A stretch of DNA of 64,000 bases, taken from contig NZ_CP083740.1 in the NCBI RefSeq assembly GCF_020150455.1, forward strand, positions 5,663,001 through 5,727,000, in the 5' to 3' direction. Both the position numbers and the translations under genes were made by a program. The notes beneath the pieces are model-generated. The model did not search any database. It worked only from the letters and a program-made list of their open reading frames with translations, and had not been told where the DNA came from. Of this stretch, positions 28,407-37,119 are shown piece after piece. The DNA comes from Bremerella sp. TYQ1 (GTDB lineage: Bacteria; Planctomycetota; Planctomycetia; Pirellulales; Pirellulaceae). The stretch's first letter is position 1. Each line of letters starts with the position of its first letter.

Positions 28407-29304
28407 GCTACCGATTGTCGATTCGTCCGATATCCCGTCACCTGATTCAGGACGACGTCTTCCCCGCTGGTTGAAGCGGAATGTCCCCAAAGGGGATCCC
28501 GGACACAAGACGACCAACTTGATGAAAGAGTTGGGTCTGGAAACCGTGTGCGAGGAAGCGAAGTGCCCCAACCGCATGGAGTGCTACTCGCAGCAGACAG
28601 CAACTTTCATGATTTTGGGTGCGGTATGTACTCGGGCATGTAGTTTCTGCTCGGTTTCTCGCGGCACGCCGCAATCGCTATCGGATGACGAACCAGAACG
28701 TCTGGCCGAAGCGGCCTATCGCTTGGGGCTGAAGCATGTCGTGATCACCTCGGTCACCCGGGATGACTTGCCCGACGGTGGGGCCGATCATTACTTCCGC
28801 TGCATTGAAGCGGTCCGAGAGAAAACGGGCGCAACGATTGAAGTGCTGACGCCAGACTTCATCGACTCGAAAGAGGCCCTAGCTCGCGTGTTGGAAGCGA
28901 AGCCTGAAGTCTTCAATCACAACACCGAAACCGTTCCGCGACTTTATCGTCGTGTGCGTGGCCCCAAGTCGGTTTACTCTTGGACGCTCGACCTGCTTCG
29001 CCAGGTAAAAGAGATTGCCCCGGAAACAAAAACCAAAAGTGGCTTGATGCTGGGACTCGGCGAGACACGGGAAGAATTGCTGGACACGTTGGCTGATCTG
29101 CGAGATGCCAACGTCGACTTCCTGACGCTCGGACAATATCTGCAGCCAGATCAGAAGAAGTATCTGCCAGTGGTGCGATACCTCCGCCCGGAAGAGTTCG
29201 AAGAACTTGGCCACCAAGCCAAGAGCATGGGCTTCGTCAAAGTGGCCAGCGGTCCATTCGTGCGAAGTAGCTACCACGCCCGAGACATGGCGGAAAGCTT
29301 TTAG
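28378..29304 (+). CDS. lipA: Lipoyl synthase
   Basis: 308 residues; a radical-SAM enzyme that inserts two sulfurs into octanoyl-lysine. The auxiliary cluster motif CEEAKCPNRMEC (CX4CX5C) and the radical-SAM motif CTRACSFC (CX3CX2C) are both intact. TSVTRDDLPDGGA, FNHNTETVPRLYRRVRG and the C-terminal FVRSSYHARD serine motif complete the family pattern. The GTG at 28378 lies inside the end of lipB, so translation is probably coupled. A bidirectional terminator follows. Confidence 0.96.
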   Translation: MIEPAKQPVELPIVDSSDIPSPDSGRRLPRWLKRNVPKGDPGHKTTNLMKELGLETVCEEAKCPNRMECYSQQTATFMILGAVCTRACSFCSVSRGTPQSLSDDEPERLAEAAYRLGLKHVVITSVTRDDLPDGGADHYFRCIEAVREKTGATIEVLTPDFIDSKEALARVLEAKPEVFNHNTETVPRLYRRVRGPKSVYSWTLDLLRQVKEIAPETKTKSGLMLGLGETREELLDTLADLRDANVDFLTLGQYLQPDQKKYLPVVRYLRPEEFEELGHQAKSMGFVKVASGPFVRSSYHARDMAESF

Positions 29305-29330
29305 GCTTCTGTAACTCTGTAACTGATTAT

Positions 29331-29372
29331 AAAAAAAGTAAGGCTCGCGTGAGATTCACGCGAGCCTTTCTC
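29331..29372. terminator. Bidirectional terminator between lipA and the DUF11 gene
   Basis: The perfect 12-bp stem AGGCTCGCGTGA (29341-29352) / TCACGCGAGCCT (29356-29367) has a 3-nt loop. It has T-rich sequence to its right and AAAAAAA to its left, so it can end both the plus-strand lipBA transcript and the converging minus-strand gene. Confidence 0.92.
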
Positions 29373-29397
29373 GTTTGGCTTTTACCCGTTTGGCAGC

Positions 29398-32037
29398 CTA
29401 CTGATCTGTGTAGACCGTCGTGCTTTCTTCTTTGGTGATTGGGTCCGGAATACCGTCGGTGCGGACGCGGACGACGATGCGTTGATCGCCGGGCATGGTC
29501 CCTTGGGCTTGGATCTTCAGGCGAACGGTCTGCTTGGGATCGATCCGTCCGATTGGCTGGAAGGTGACTTGTTGCCCCTGGACGTTGCCTGGGACTTCAC
29601 CGTCGGCACCGAGGGCTTTCATTCCAGCGGGCAGCATGGCGGTCACGTTGACGTTGGTCGCTTCTTTCGAGCCTTGATTGACGACTTTGATCTCGTAGGT
29701 GGTTTGCTTGCCCACTTCGATCGGATCGGCCAAGTCAGCTACCTCAAAGTACATGGCGGCCAAGCCTTCGACGCGGACCATCGATTCATCTTCAGCAGTC
29801 AGGCCTTTTTGGGCGGAGCCTTCGACTCGCAGTCGCTGCTCGCCTGGCTCGATCGGCAAAGCGACCAGTTCGACGGTACCAGTTTGCGACGGTGGCAACT
29901 CCTGGAGATTCCAGAAGACAGCATGCCGCGTCGAATCGTACTGACCGGCGTTGTTGGCTTCGACGAATTTCAGACCCTTTGGAAGGTATGTCACCACATC
30001 GATTTCGTGGGCAGGCGCGGTGCCTGGGTTGCTGACCGAAACAGTATACTTGGCCGGACGTTCGAGGTAACGCAGCTTAGGCCCAGTCATCGCGACTTGC
30101 AGCTTCGGTGCGACCACTTCCAAGTCCAACGCATGTTCGGCGTTCAAATTGCCGTCGCCGCGAGCACGCAAGATGTTTTGGACTCGACCGGCCGCGACCG
30201 CGTTCAGAACGAGATCAAGCTGACGCGATTCGCCGGGACGTAGTGTTCCAACGGAAAACTCCAGCTCTTTTCCAGCAGGATGGGCGAAGTTGCCAGGAAC
30301 GTTTTCTTCGAGCACGATCCCCGTTGCCGCACCAGTTCCGGGATTAGACAAGGTGATCGTGATTCCGAGCTGATTGCCGGCCAAAACGGTTCCAGCACTC
30401 GACTGTGAAATCTCCAGTTTCGGACGTGTTACGACTGACTTGGCTGAAGCTTTCGCGGCAAAGACAACGCTGGCGACACTGCCGATTTCACCTTCCTGAA
30501 GCGGAAGGATTTCCAGTTTAAGAGTCTTGCGTTCGTTCGGGCGAAGTGTACCCAATTCCCAGACCAGGCTCCCGTCGGCTCCTTGTTGGGCTTGAGGGCT
30601 GGTCGATACGAGCTTAGCGCCTGTCGGAACCATGTCACGAACGACGACGTTGGAGGCATCGACTCGGCCGTTGTTTTCAACTTGGACTTCAAAGGTGGTC
30701 ACTTTGCCAACTTGAACTTCCGGCGGAGCAACTTTCTCTAAGCGAATGCTGGGCTGCTGGTCACCTTCCAGGTGAACTTCGCCAGGACGCGATGCGGCCA
30801 TGGCCCCAGAGGTCATGGCACTTGTTGCGGCAGACGGCAGCGAAGCGATCTGAGGCGATTGCTCGAAGCGTGTCGGTTGCGGTTGGCTCATCGGCTGTGG
30901 CGATGGTTCTTCCATGGCTGGAGGTGCCGGCGAAGCAGAGAAACCGCGTGTTTGGCTATAAGGGGACGGTGTCGCCGATCCAATCACGCTGGGCTGAGGG
31001 GTTGCAGCAGTTGGCTCACTCGGAGCTGGAGTCGTCGCCGAAAATCGGGTTGGATTCGGAGGAGTTGGTGTCGCTGATTCCGCTGAGGTCGGCTGTGGTG
31101 CAGGATTCGCGCTGGAGCTGAAGCGTGGCTGCATCGGAGCGGTTTGCGGCATCTGCTCGTTGATGGAATCGGTCACGGCGTTGGCCTGATCCGAGATCGA
31201 CTGCGATGCCGAGTTCACCATCGACGAAAAGCGATTGTTGGCATTTTCGACAGCACCTCGCACAGACGACGCAGCTTGATCGGTTGCGGCGTTTGCTTCG
31301 GCAGCCAACGAGTTGGCGGTGTCGGTGACTTGCTGGGCCGTGTCTGCTGCGGCGGCAGGAAGACCTGATTGAAAGCGAACAGGAGGTGGCGACATGCCTG
31401 CGGCTGGATTGGCCGGAGGCGAAGCTTCAGAATCGGTAGCAAAGCTTTGCGGGCCTGGCGGTGTTGGTGTACCGCCGGAGGATGCAGGATTGGTCGGTTC
31501 CGCTTCGGCGGCTGGGTTGGCAGGCGTTGGCGCGGCGTTATCGCCAATGCTGAAACGGCTTCCACTGCTGGATGCTGCCGGCGTAGCAGTCACTTCGGTA
31601 GTGGAAGGTCCTGAGTCTGCTGGCGGCGAAGGGGAATCGCCTAAAAAGCGGCTAAAGCGGCTTGGCGGAGCACTGCCATCGTTGGCGGCTGCGGCAGCCG
31701 GATTGGCAGGCGGCGATGCTGTTTCGTTGGAAGTCGCCGATTCAGAAACGCTGAACCGAGCAGCTGGAGTTGGCGTTGCTGCGGTTACCGGAGGCTTGGC
31801 CGGAGTTGGTTGTTCGGCAGAAGGCTCCGCAGGCGAATCGTTCGACGCGAGAACGACTTGTGAATCGGGAAACGCTGCAGCGACTTGCTGTGGTTGCGTC
31901 CCAGGTGGGATTTGCGAGATTTCGATTGGCTCGGGATCGCTTGATTCCCGAGATGCCATCATCGATTGTCCGATTGCGGTGGCGCCTAATGCTACCACTC
32001 CACCAATCACGGCCAAACGCAGGTAAATGTTCTTCAT
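29398..32037 (-). CDS. Exported DUF11-repeat protein with long low-complexity N-terminal linker
   Basis: About 879 residues from the ATG at 32037 (AAGGA 4-5 nt upstream). One N-terminal hydrophobic segment (LAVIGGVVALGATAIG) is an export signal or anchor. Residues about 25-400 are a Pro/Ala/Ser/Thr-rich linker in which the tripeptide RFS or a close variant recurs about nine times. From about 415 on there are around four Ig-like DUF11/CARDB repeats, each with an E.QVENNG...A.NVVVRDMVPTGAKLV-like pattern and an LGTLRPGE- or LRPNE-type end. Such proteins stand on the cell surface or in the wall. Its function here is unknown. A shared terminator lies at its 3' end. Confidence 0.82.
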   Translation of the reverse strand: MKNIYLRLAVIGGVVALGATAIGQSMMASRESSDPEPIEISQIPPGTQPQQVAAAFPDSQVVLASNDSPAEPSAEQPTPAKPPVTAATPTPAARFSVSESATSNETASPPANPAAAAANDGSAPPSRFSRFLGDSPSPPADSGPSTTEVTATPAASSSGSRFSIGDNAAPTPANPAAEAEPTNPASSGGTPTPPGPQSFATDSEASPPANPAAGMSPPPVRFQSGLPAAAADTAQQVTDTANSLAAEANAATDQAASSVRGAVENANNRFSSMVNSASQSISDQANAVTDSINEQMPQTAPMQPRFSSSANPAPQPTSAESATPTPPNPTRFSATTPAPSEPTAATPQPSVIGSATPSPYSQTRGFSASPAPPAMEEPSPQPMSQPQPTRFEQSPQIASLPSAATSAMTSGAMAASRPGEVHLEGDQQPSIRLEKVAPPEVQVGKVTTFEVQVENNGRVDASNVVVRDMVPTGAKLVSTSPQAQQGADGSLVWELGTLRPNERKTLKLEILPLQEGEIGSVASVVFAAKASAKSVVTRPKLEISQSSAGTVLAGNQLGITITLSNPGTGAATGIVLEENVPGNFAHPAGKELEFSVGTLRPGESRQLDLVLNAVAAGRVQNILRARGDGNLNAEHALDLEVVAPKLQVAMTGPKLRYLERPAKYTVSVSNPGTAPAHEIDVVTYLPKGLKFVEANNAGQYDSTRHAVFWNLQELPPSQTGTVELVALPIEPGEQRLRVEGSAQKGLTAEDESMVRVEGLAAMYFEVADLADPIEVGKQTTYEIKVVNQGSKEATNVNVTAMLPAGMKALGADGEVPGNVQGQQVTFQPIGRIDPKQTVRLKIQAQGTMPGDQRIVVRVRTDGIPDPITKEESTTVYTDQ

Positions 32038-32188
32038 GGCATCCTTGCCTAACATGCGAAACTTCTTTCTGGCATCCATTCTCAAGAAAATAGTGTCGGC
32101 TCAGAATTACTAGCAAAATCCCACAATCGGTGAAAGATCAGTTCAAGTCGCGAATGACTTTTGCCGACAGATTGGCTGCTAGCAAACA

Positions 32189-32218
32189 AAGAAGGCCACC
32201 GGGATGGGTGGCCTTCAA
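32189..32218 (-). terminator. Rho-independent terminator of the HEAT-repeat gene
   Basis: A 10-bp perfect stem (GAAGGCCACC at 32191-32200 with GGTGGCCTTC at 32207-32216) with a 6-nt loop is followed on the minus strand by TTTGTTTG. Confidence 0.85.
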
Positions 32219-32241
32219 GTGTTTTTAGATCGATTCGAGGC

Positions 32242-33960
32242 TTACATCGAGATCGATTCGATTGCTTCGGCAGCTGCCGTATTGCCGGCATCGGCTGCTT
32301 TCTTCAGTTCAGGAAGAGCCGACTTGGCTTTCTCGCCGAACATGGCCAACGCCATAGCCGCTTCGCCAGGGATGTAGTCCTGCGTAGTGTCAGTCAGATG
32401 AGCGACAAGCACAGGAACGGCTTTGGTGGCGACAGCTTCGTCTTCTGGAGCAATGTGAGCCAACGCCCAAGCAGCAGCGAACTGGGTGAAAGGATCTTCG
32501 CTCGAAAGAAGCGGTTCGATCTCGCCCTTGGTCGAAACTGCGGCACTGCCGATGCTGCCCAATGCGTACAGGGCATCAAGTTGCAGCGTGCGCGAATCGG
32601 ACTTAATAAAGGGGCGAATCGCATCCAACCCACCAGCAGCTTTATCGCCGATGGCACCCAAGGTCATCAGCACTTCGGCTTGGAACTGTTCGTTGTCGGT
32701 TTCTTTCAAGGCTTTCGCAAGCGGAGCGACGGCTTCCGGAGCGGCTTCACCCCACTGGCGGATGATACCGACCGATACCCAGCGAAGGTTTTCGTCTTTC
32801 AAACCTTCGACAACTTTCGGCAAGACCTGAGGGCCCATCTTTACGATTGCGTCGGTGATGTTGACCACCACGCGTGGGTCAGCGTCTTGGAGCGCATCCG
32901 CGATGATCGGTTGAACGATCTCCGGTGGTGCTTCCAGATTGGCCAAACAGCGGGCAGCGGCAGCGCGAACGTTGCCGTTTTCGTTCTTCATGGCTTCGAC
33001 CAGGAACGTAGCCGCCGTGGTCATCTTCTGCTTATCTTCGGGGTTCAGCTTGGCGACGGCGTAGTAGCTCATCAGGCTGAGGAAGGCGTCCTCCCCTTCG
33101 GCAGCTTTCTGCAACGCTTCGGTTGCTTGAGCATCTTCCATCGCTGCCAAGGCGAATGCGGCCGAATACTTGACGGCTGGGATTTTGTCGGAATCAAGAG
33201 CGGCAAGCACCTTGCTGAGGGCAGGCTTCGATTCTGGTCCGATCTCGCCCAAAGCAATCAATGCATGCATACGAACTTCTGGGTCTTCGCTATCAAGGAC
33301 CGCGGTCAGCTCTGGAACCGCAGGAGCGGCCGTCTTGCCCATCTCAGCGGCCACGAGACATGCCCAGTAGGCGGCTTTCTCGTTCTGCAAAGCCTTGCGC
33401 AGTCGAGGAACGGCTTTGTCGCCTTGTTCGGCAAGATCGCTCAGGACCGGCAGCACCATGGCGTGGTCGGCATTTTCGAGCACGTTGACCATGATCGGGA
33501 GCGTCACCTCAGGATCGGCATCCATTTCGAGCATGGCTTCCAGAGCTTCATGGCGAACGGTGGCATCTTCGTCTGCAATCAGCTTGATCAACTTTGGCAG
33601 ATACTTGTTGCTGCCGTTGCCGATTTTGCCGAGAGCGTAGACCGCGTAGGCACGCACTTTGGGAACAGGGCTATCGAGCAGTTTGCCCAGGGCAGGGGTG
33701 GCCGTGTGGGCTTCTTTGCCGAACTGTGCCAACGCACGAGCGGCGCGACGCTGTAGTTCGACGTCGTCGCTATCGAGCGCTTTCGTCAGGGCAGGAACTG
33801 CTTCTGCGGCAGGGGCATCGGCAAGATCGTCTGCTGCTGAATAGGCCTGGTCACCTCCGGCATTCAGGTCAGCAATCAGCTTGCCGGCATCTGGCTCGGC
33901 CGCAGAAAGGGTGCCGCACAACAGCAGAGCGACACACAGGAACAAATAACGGACACTCAT
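32242..33960 (-). CDS. Exported HEAT-repeat protein
   Basis: About 572 residues. The ATG at 33960 has GGAGA 6 nt upstream and starts a signal peptide (MSVRYLFLCVALLLCGTLSAAE, cleavage about 20). The rest consists of around 12-14 helical HEAT/PBS-lyase-like repeats with the recurring pattern VP.L..ALDS.D..VR..A..ALG.IG (e.g. VPALTKALDSDDVELQRRAARAL, VRAYAVYALGKIG). Such solenoids bind other proteins; there is no catalytic motif. It stands alone, with its own terminator. A long open frame on the opposite strand is a compositional shadow. Confidence 0.88.
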   Translation of the reverse strand: MSVRYLFLCVALLLCGTLSAAEPDAGKLIADLNAGGDQAYSAADDLADAPAAEAVPALTKALDSDDVELQRRAARALAQFGKEAHTATPALGKLLDSPVPKVRAYAVYALGKIGNGSNKYLPKLIKLIADEDATVRHEALEAMLEMDADPEVTLPIMVNVLENADHAMVLPVLSDLAEQGDKAVPRLRKALQNEKAAYWACLVAAEMGKTAAPAVPELTAVLDSEDPEVRMHALIALGEIGPESKPALSKVLAALDSDKIPAVKYSAAFALAAMEDAQATEALQKAAEGEDAFLSLMSYYAVAKLNPEDKQKMTTAATFLVEAMKNENGNVRAAAARCLANLEAPPEIVQPIIADALQDADPRVVVNITDAIVKMGPQVLPKVVEGLKDENLRWVSVGIIRQWGEAAPEAVAPLAKALKETDNEQFQAEVLMTLGAIGDKAAGGLDAIRPFIKSDSRTLQLDALYALGSIGSAAVSTKGEIEPLLSSEDPFTQFAAAWALAHIAPEDEAVATKAVPVLVAHLTDTTQDYIPGEAAMALAMFGEKAKSALPELKKAADAGNTAAAEAIESISM

Positions 33961-34042
33961 CGCCGTCTCCAGTTTCATATTCATAGAGAAGAGTTGTTGT
34001 TGCAAGTCAAAGGTGTTCTCGTCAAACGATTGCCGCCGCAGA

Positions 34043-34690
34043 CTAGCTGGACGGGAATCGGACGTCGTACGACAGGGCTTCCATAAAACGATTCGCTTCG
34101 ACGTACTGCTGTGGTTCGTAGTCGCGAATTCGCTTCTTCAGTTCGTCGTACATCGAGTCGACCGCTTTGACGATCTGCTGATGCGAATCGTAGCTGACGA
34201 ACGAACCCTTCTGGTGTCGCTTTTCAAAACCATCGTCGATGACTTTGCGGTAAGGATCGTAGACCATCGCGGTGAGAAGCAGCGGCCAATGCAGTTCGCC
34301 GGTGACGGGATCGATTTGATCGTCGTTCAGGCGTTTGGGAGCACGCTGGGCATTCATGCGGAAGATTTGCTCGCTGGTAACTTTAGGGCCAGCTTTTTCA
34401 GCGCGGTAGGCGTCGTTGCGACGACGCATATCGAACCAGACTTCCTGGGCACGATTGCGATTCTCGATGTAGGCCGCATTCGCTTCTTGCTGATTGATGT
34501 TGGCACGCGACGTCTCGAGGTTGTACATCCCCTGAGAACGAATCACGTCGGCCAGACCACGCTGGTAGCCTTCTTCCGCGGTGGAAGCGTGGTAGCTATA
34601 CCCGCCCCATGGGCCGCCGTAATATTGTGCGTAGCAGGAACTTGCTAGAAGCGGCATGATTAGTGCCGTCAGAAGTAATCGTGAGACCAT
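34043..34690 (-). CDS. Exported hypothetical protein
   Basis: About 215 residues from the ATG at 34690, which opens a signal peptide (MVSRLLLTALIMPLLASSCYAQ, cleavage about 22). A Tyr/Gly-rich mature N-terminus (YYGGPWGGYSYH) leads into a long charged helical region (about 40-110, with ETSRANINQQEANAAYIENRN) and a mixed C-terminal domain with WPLLLTAMVYDPYR. It reads like the small secreted proteins common in Pirellulaceae; no function is known. An in-frame ATG at 34702 is an alternative start. Confidence 0.7.
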   Translation of the reverse strand: MVSRLLLTALIMPLLASSCYAQYYGGPWGGYSYHASTAEEGYQRGLADVIRSQGMYNLETSRANINQQEANAAYIENRNRAQEVWFDMRRRNDAYRAEKAGPKVTSEQIFRMNAQRAPKRLNDDQIDPVTGELHWPLLLTAMVYDPYRKVIDDGFEKRHQKGSFVSYDSHQQIVKAVDSMYDELKKRIRDYEPQQYVEANRFMEALSYDVRFPSS

Positions 34691-34850
34691 GACTTTGTCC
34701 ATCGTTTCAGGAAAGCTATAAGGGTGACCGCCCCCGGAACCTTGGTAGCGAGGGAATGTAGTTGTACGTTGGTAATCCTACCCCAGTAAAAATGATAGTT
34801 AAGTCAGAAATCCGATGCCACGAAAAATGGGGGATTCACCAGGCGAATCG

Positions 34851-35504
34851 ATGCGGACATTCCTGAAAATCCTGACCCTTTTGGCCGCCGCTTTGGCGAT
34901 TCCGATCGTTCCCTTCGTCATTTGGGGGGAATCGCTCTCGGAAATGGCTGCTGCGTGGGAGCAAACCCAGTCTAGCCCAGTGGTTACGGCAATCGTACTG
35001 TTTGGACTTCTCTCGCTGGACGTTTTCTTGCCGGTGCCGTCGAGTTTGGTCAACACGCTGGCAGGGGCCAAGTTAGGGGCTTTGGCTGGGGGATTCGTCT
35101 GTTTCGCGGGGCTTTCTGTCGGAGCGGCGATTGGTTTTGGCCTCGCCAAAATGGCGGGTCCGGCCCTTCAGCGACGTTGGCTGAAAGAGGAGGACGCCGC
35201 GAGCCTTAAAAAGTTTGCCGACACTTGGGGAGTGGTCACTTTGGTAGTGACGAGGGCATTACCGATCTTGGCGGAAGCCACCGTCGTGCTGCTGGGCGTG
35301 CAAGGATTATCTTGGCGAAAATTTTGGCCGCCGGTCCTATTTTCCAATGCAGGAATCGCGTTGGCCTATGCGGCATTCGGGCAAATGGCGGCAGAACAGG
35401 AATGGCTAGTCATTGCGTTGGCCGTTTCGGCCGGGCTGCCGCTGCTGTTAACGTTTTTCGCTCGACGCTGGTTGTACGCTCGTGCGAAAGAAGAAACCGT
35501 ATAG
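34851..35504 (+). CDS. VTT-domain (DedA/TVP38-like) membrane protein
   Basis: About 217 residues from MRTFLKILTLL at 34851 (an in-frame ATG at 34815 is possible). Five or six hydrophobic segments are arranged as in VTT proteins, with the conserved core LSLDVFLPVPSSLVNTLAGAKLGALAGGFVCFAG and the later GVVTLVVTRALPILAEATVVLLGVQGLSWRKFW. VTT proteins have re-entrant loops and act in lipid scrambling or envelope homeostasis; the exact substrate here is unknown. It converges on the next gene with a hairpin terminator between them. Confidence 0.85.
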   Translation: MRTFLKILTLLAAALAIPIVPFVIWGESLSEMAAAWEQTQSSPVVTAIVLFGLLSLDVFLPVPSSLVNTLAGAKLGALAGGFVCFAGLSVGAAIGFGLAKMAGPALQRRWLKEEDAASLKKFADTWGVVTLVVTRALPILAEATVVLLGVQGLSWRKFWPPVLFSNAGIALAYAAFGQMAAEQEWLVIALAVSAGLPLLLTFFARRWLYARAKEETV

Positions 35505-35514
35505 AACAAAAAGC

Positions 35515-35571
35515 GAAGCGGATCTCACCATGCCCCGGTGTTGACTGGCAACACACGGTGAAATCCGCTTC
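35515..35571. terminator. Long inverted-repeat terminator between convergent genes
   Basis: 15-nt arms (35515-35529 and 35557-35571, GAAGCGGATCTCACC / GGTGAAATCCGCTTC) pair with a single G-T. They sit 11 nt after the VTT gene stop and 16 nt from the end of the convergent gene. No long T-run follows, so efficiency is uncertain. Confidence 0.6.
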
Positions 35572-35586
35572 TGCTCTGAGAATGTT

Positions 35587-36156
35587 CTAGCGTGTTCCGT
35601 TCGGCAATTTCCGAGGGAATGGCGAGCTTTCGACTGGGGGCAGGGGACCGCCGGTTTCTTCCATCCAGCCTTGGCGTTCCTCTTCCGAGGCGTAATAACG
35701 CAGCCAGGTTTCGGCGTCGCCGTCTGCTTCGGCGCAGTTGAAATAGATGCAATGGCTCGACAAATCGACCATTTTCTCCTGCGATGGCAGGATGTCTCGC
35801 ACGACCACGCGGTACAGTTCCGCATCGCTTAAATGGTCGGTAAAGTCGAGATAAATCCGCCGCGAGGCCAGCTTGTGGATCATGTCCCACAAGACTTCAT
35901 GCAGCTCCTCGGCGGTCAGTTGATCGGCTCGGGGTGGGGCGAGGGTTGGGGAGAACCACTGGGCGATGGGCAGGACAGGGGCGCGTTCCCAGGCGAGAAT
36001 CGCACTGAGGAACTCGTTTTCTACTCGAATAGGAATTCGACCGCTGTCCAGTATTTGCAGCGATTCGTCGAAGAACGGCTCTAACTCGTCACGCAACTTG
36101 GCGTTCAAGAGCAGCTGTTCAACATCCTCGGGATGGGGGCGACGAAACCGTACCAT
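35587..36156 (-). CDS. Hypothetical protein (about 189 aa)
   Basis: Soluble acidic protein with Trp/Tyr-rich helices (VLWDMIHKLASRRIYLDFTDHLSDAELYRVV), no signal peptide and no known motif. The ATG at 36156 (MVRFRRPHPEDVEQ) is preferred to the TTG at 36165. The C-terminal part holds CIYFNCAEADGDAETWLRYYASEEERQGWMEETGG, with two cysteines. I do not recognise the family. It is preceded by a 400-nt non-coding stretch. Confidence 0.65.
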   Translation of the reverse strand: MVRFRRPHPEDVEQLLLNAKLRDELEPFFDESLQILDSGRIPIRVENEFLSAILAWERAPVLPIAQWFSPTLAPPRADQLTAEELHEVLWDMIHKLASRRIYLDFTDHLSDAELYRVVVRDILPSQEKMVDLSSHCIYFNCAEADGDAETWLRYYASEEERQGWMEETGGPLPPVESSPFPRKLPNGTR

Positions 36157-36582
36157 TCCTGGCAATCTTTCCGAAAAAGTGGCAAGTCACAATGATGCGA
36201 AATCGAAACAGGCGTTTTCGCTGACTGTTTAAACGACTCTATCAACAATCGATTTCGCTTCAAGATTTTCAGATGCGTCCACAGTCGAGAAAAACTGCAG
36301 AAATAGGCCAGATACGAGTGCGATCGTTACAAACGGAAAAGCTTGCCGGGAAAATAGAAAATAATCGGCGCAAACCGACCACGTTTCCTAAAAACTATGC
36401 TACGAAATAGCGGAAAAATTCAAGCCAATCGGAAAGCACTCCTCAGCGGGGGATCATTCCTCGCACGCCAGGCGCAGAAAACGTTTGCACGTTGTACACA
36501 TTTCAAGTCTACTTCATGCAAACTTCTTTAGAATCGAAGGCGCAGCCCAGTCTCTGCGCGTTTTGAGCAAGATTAACGGCAG
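36157..36582. other. Intergenic region, AT-richer than its surroundings
   Basis: Contains no open frame of note and no clear terminator or palindrome. It probably holds the promoter of the minus-strand gene ending at 35587 and the 3' end of the rpiB transcript. Confidence 0.4.
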
Positions 36583-37038
36583 TTAGTCGTCCTTAAAAAA
36601 TCGCTTTTCGACCGCGGTAATCTTTTCGATGCGGCGCTCGTGCCGGCCCTTCTCAAACTCTGTCGTGATCCATAAGTCAACCATCCGGTCGATCAACCGC
36701 TCGCCGAGCAAGTCGGCCGAAAGGCACATCACGTTGACGTTGTTATGACGACGACTCATCTCGGCGGTCAGATCGTCGTGGCAAGTTGCCGCGCGAACGC
36801 CGGGGAATTTGTTGGCGGTGATGGCCATGCCGATGCCAGAGCCGCAGATCAGAATGCCTCGGTCGACTTCGCCGCTGACAATCTTTTCAGCCACGGCCGA
36901 AGCGATGTCAGGATAATCGATGCTGTTACAGTCGTGGGCACCGCAGTCGAACGATTCGTGCCCTAGCTTGTGCAAGTGCTCGATGATTTTCGTCTTTACT
37001 TCAAACCCACGATGATCACTTCCAATCGCGATTTTCAT
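36583..37038 (-). CDS. rpiB: Ribose-5-phosphate isomerase B
   Basis: About 151 residues from MKIAIGSDHRGFEVK at 37038. RpiB interconverts ribose-5-phosphate and ribulose-5-phosphate in the pentose phosphate pathway. Family motifs: SDHRGFEVK at the N-terminus, DCGAHDCNSIDYPD, GILICGSGIGMAITANKFPGVRAATCHD with the catalytic Cys, and RRHNNVNVMCLSA. It is 81 nt downstream of the TsaC/phosphatase fusion gene on the same strand, and probably in one operon with it. Confidence 0.95.
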   Translation of the reverse strand: MKIAIGSDHRGFEVKTKIIEHLHKLGHESFDCGAHDCNSIDYPDIASAVAEKIVSGEVDRGILICGSGIGMAITANKFPGVRAATCHDDLTAEMSRRHNNVNVMCLSADLLGERLIDRMVDLWITTEFEKGRHERRIEKITAVEKRFFKDD

Positions 37039-37119
37039 GGCAGTCACATTTTGGCAAAAGTCGAGGGGCCAGCGTTTGCGGAACGAAGGGAGGGCGTCCG
37101 CAAACGAGGCAGGAAAAGT

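Noticed and set aside
32161..33756. 531-codon open frame opposite the HEAT-repeat gene
   Set aside because: It lies entirely antisense to a clear repeat protein with signal peptide and terminator; the frame reflects the codon bias of the real gene and its product has no family pattern.
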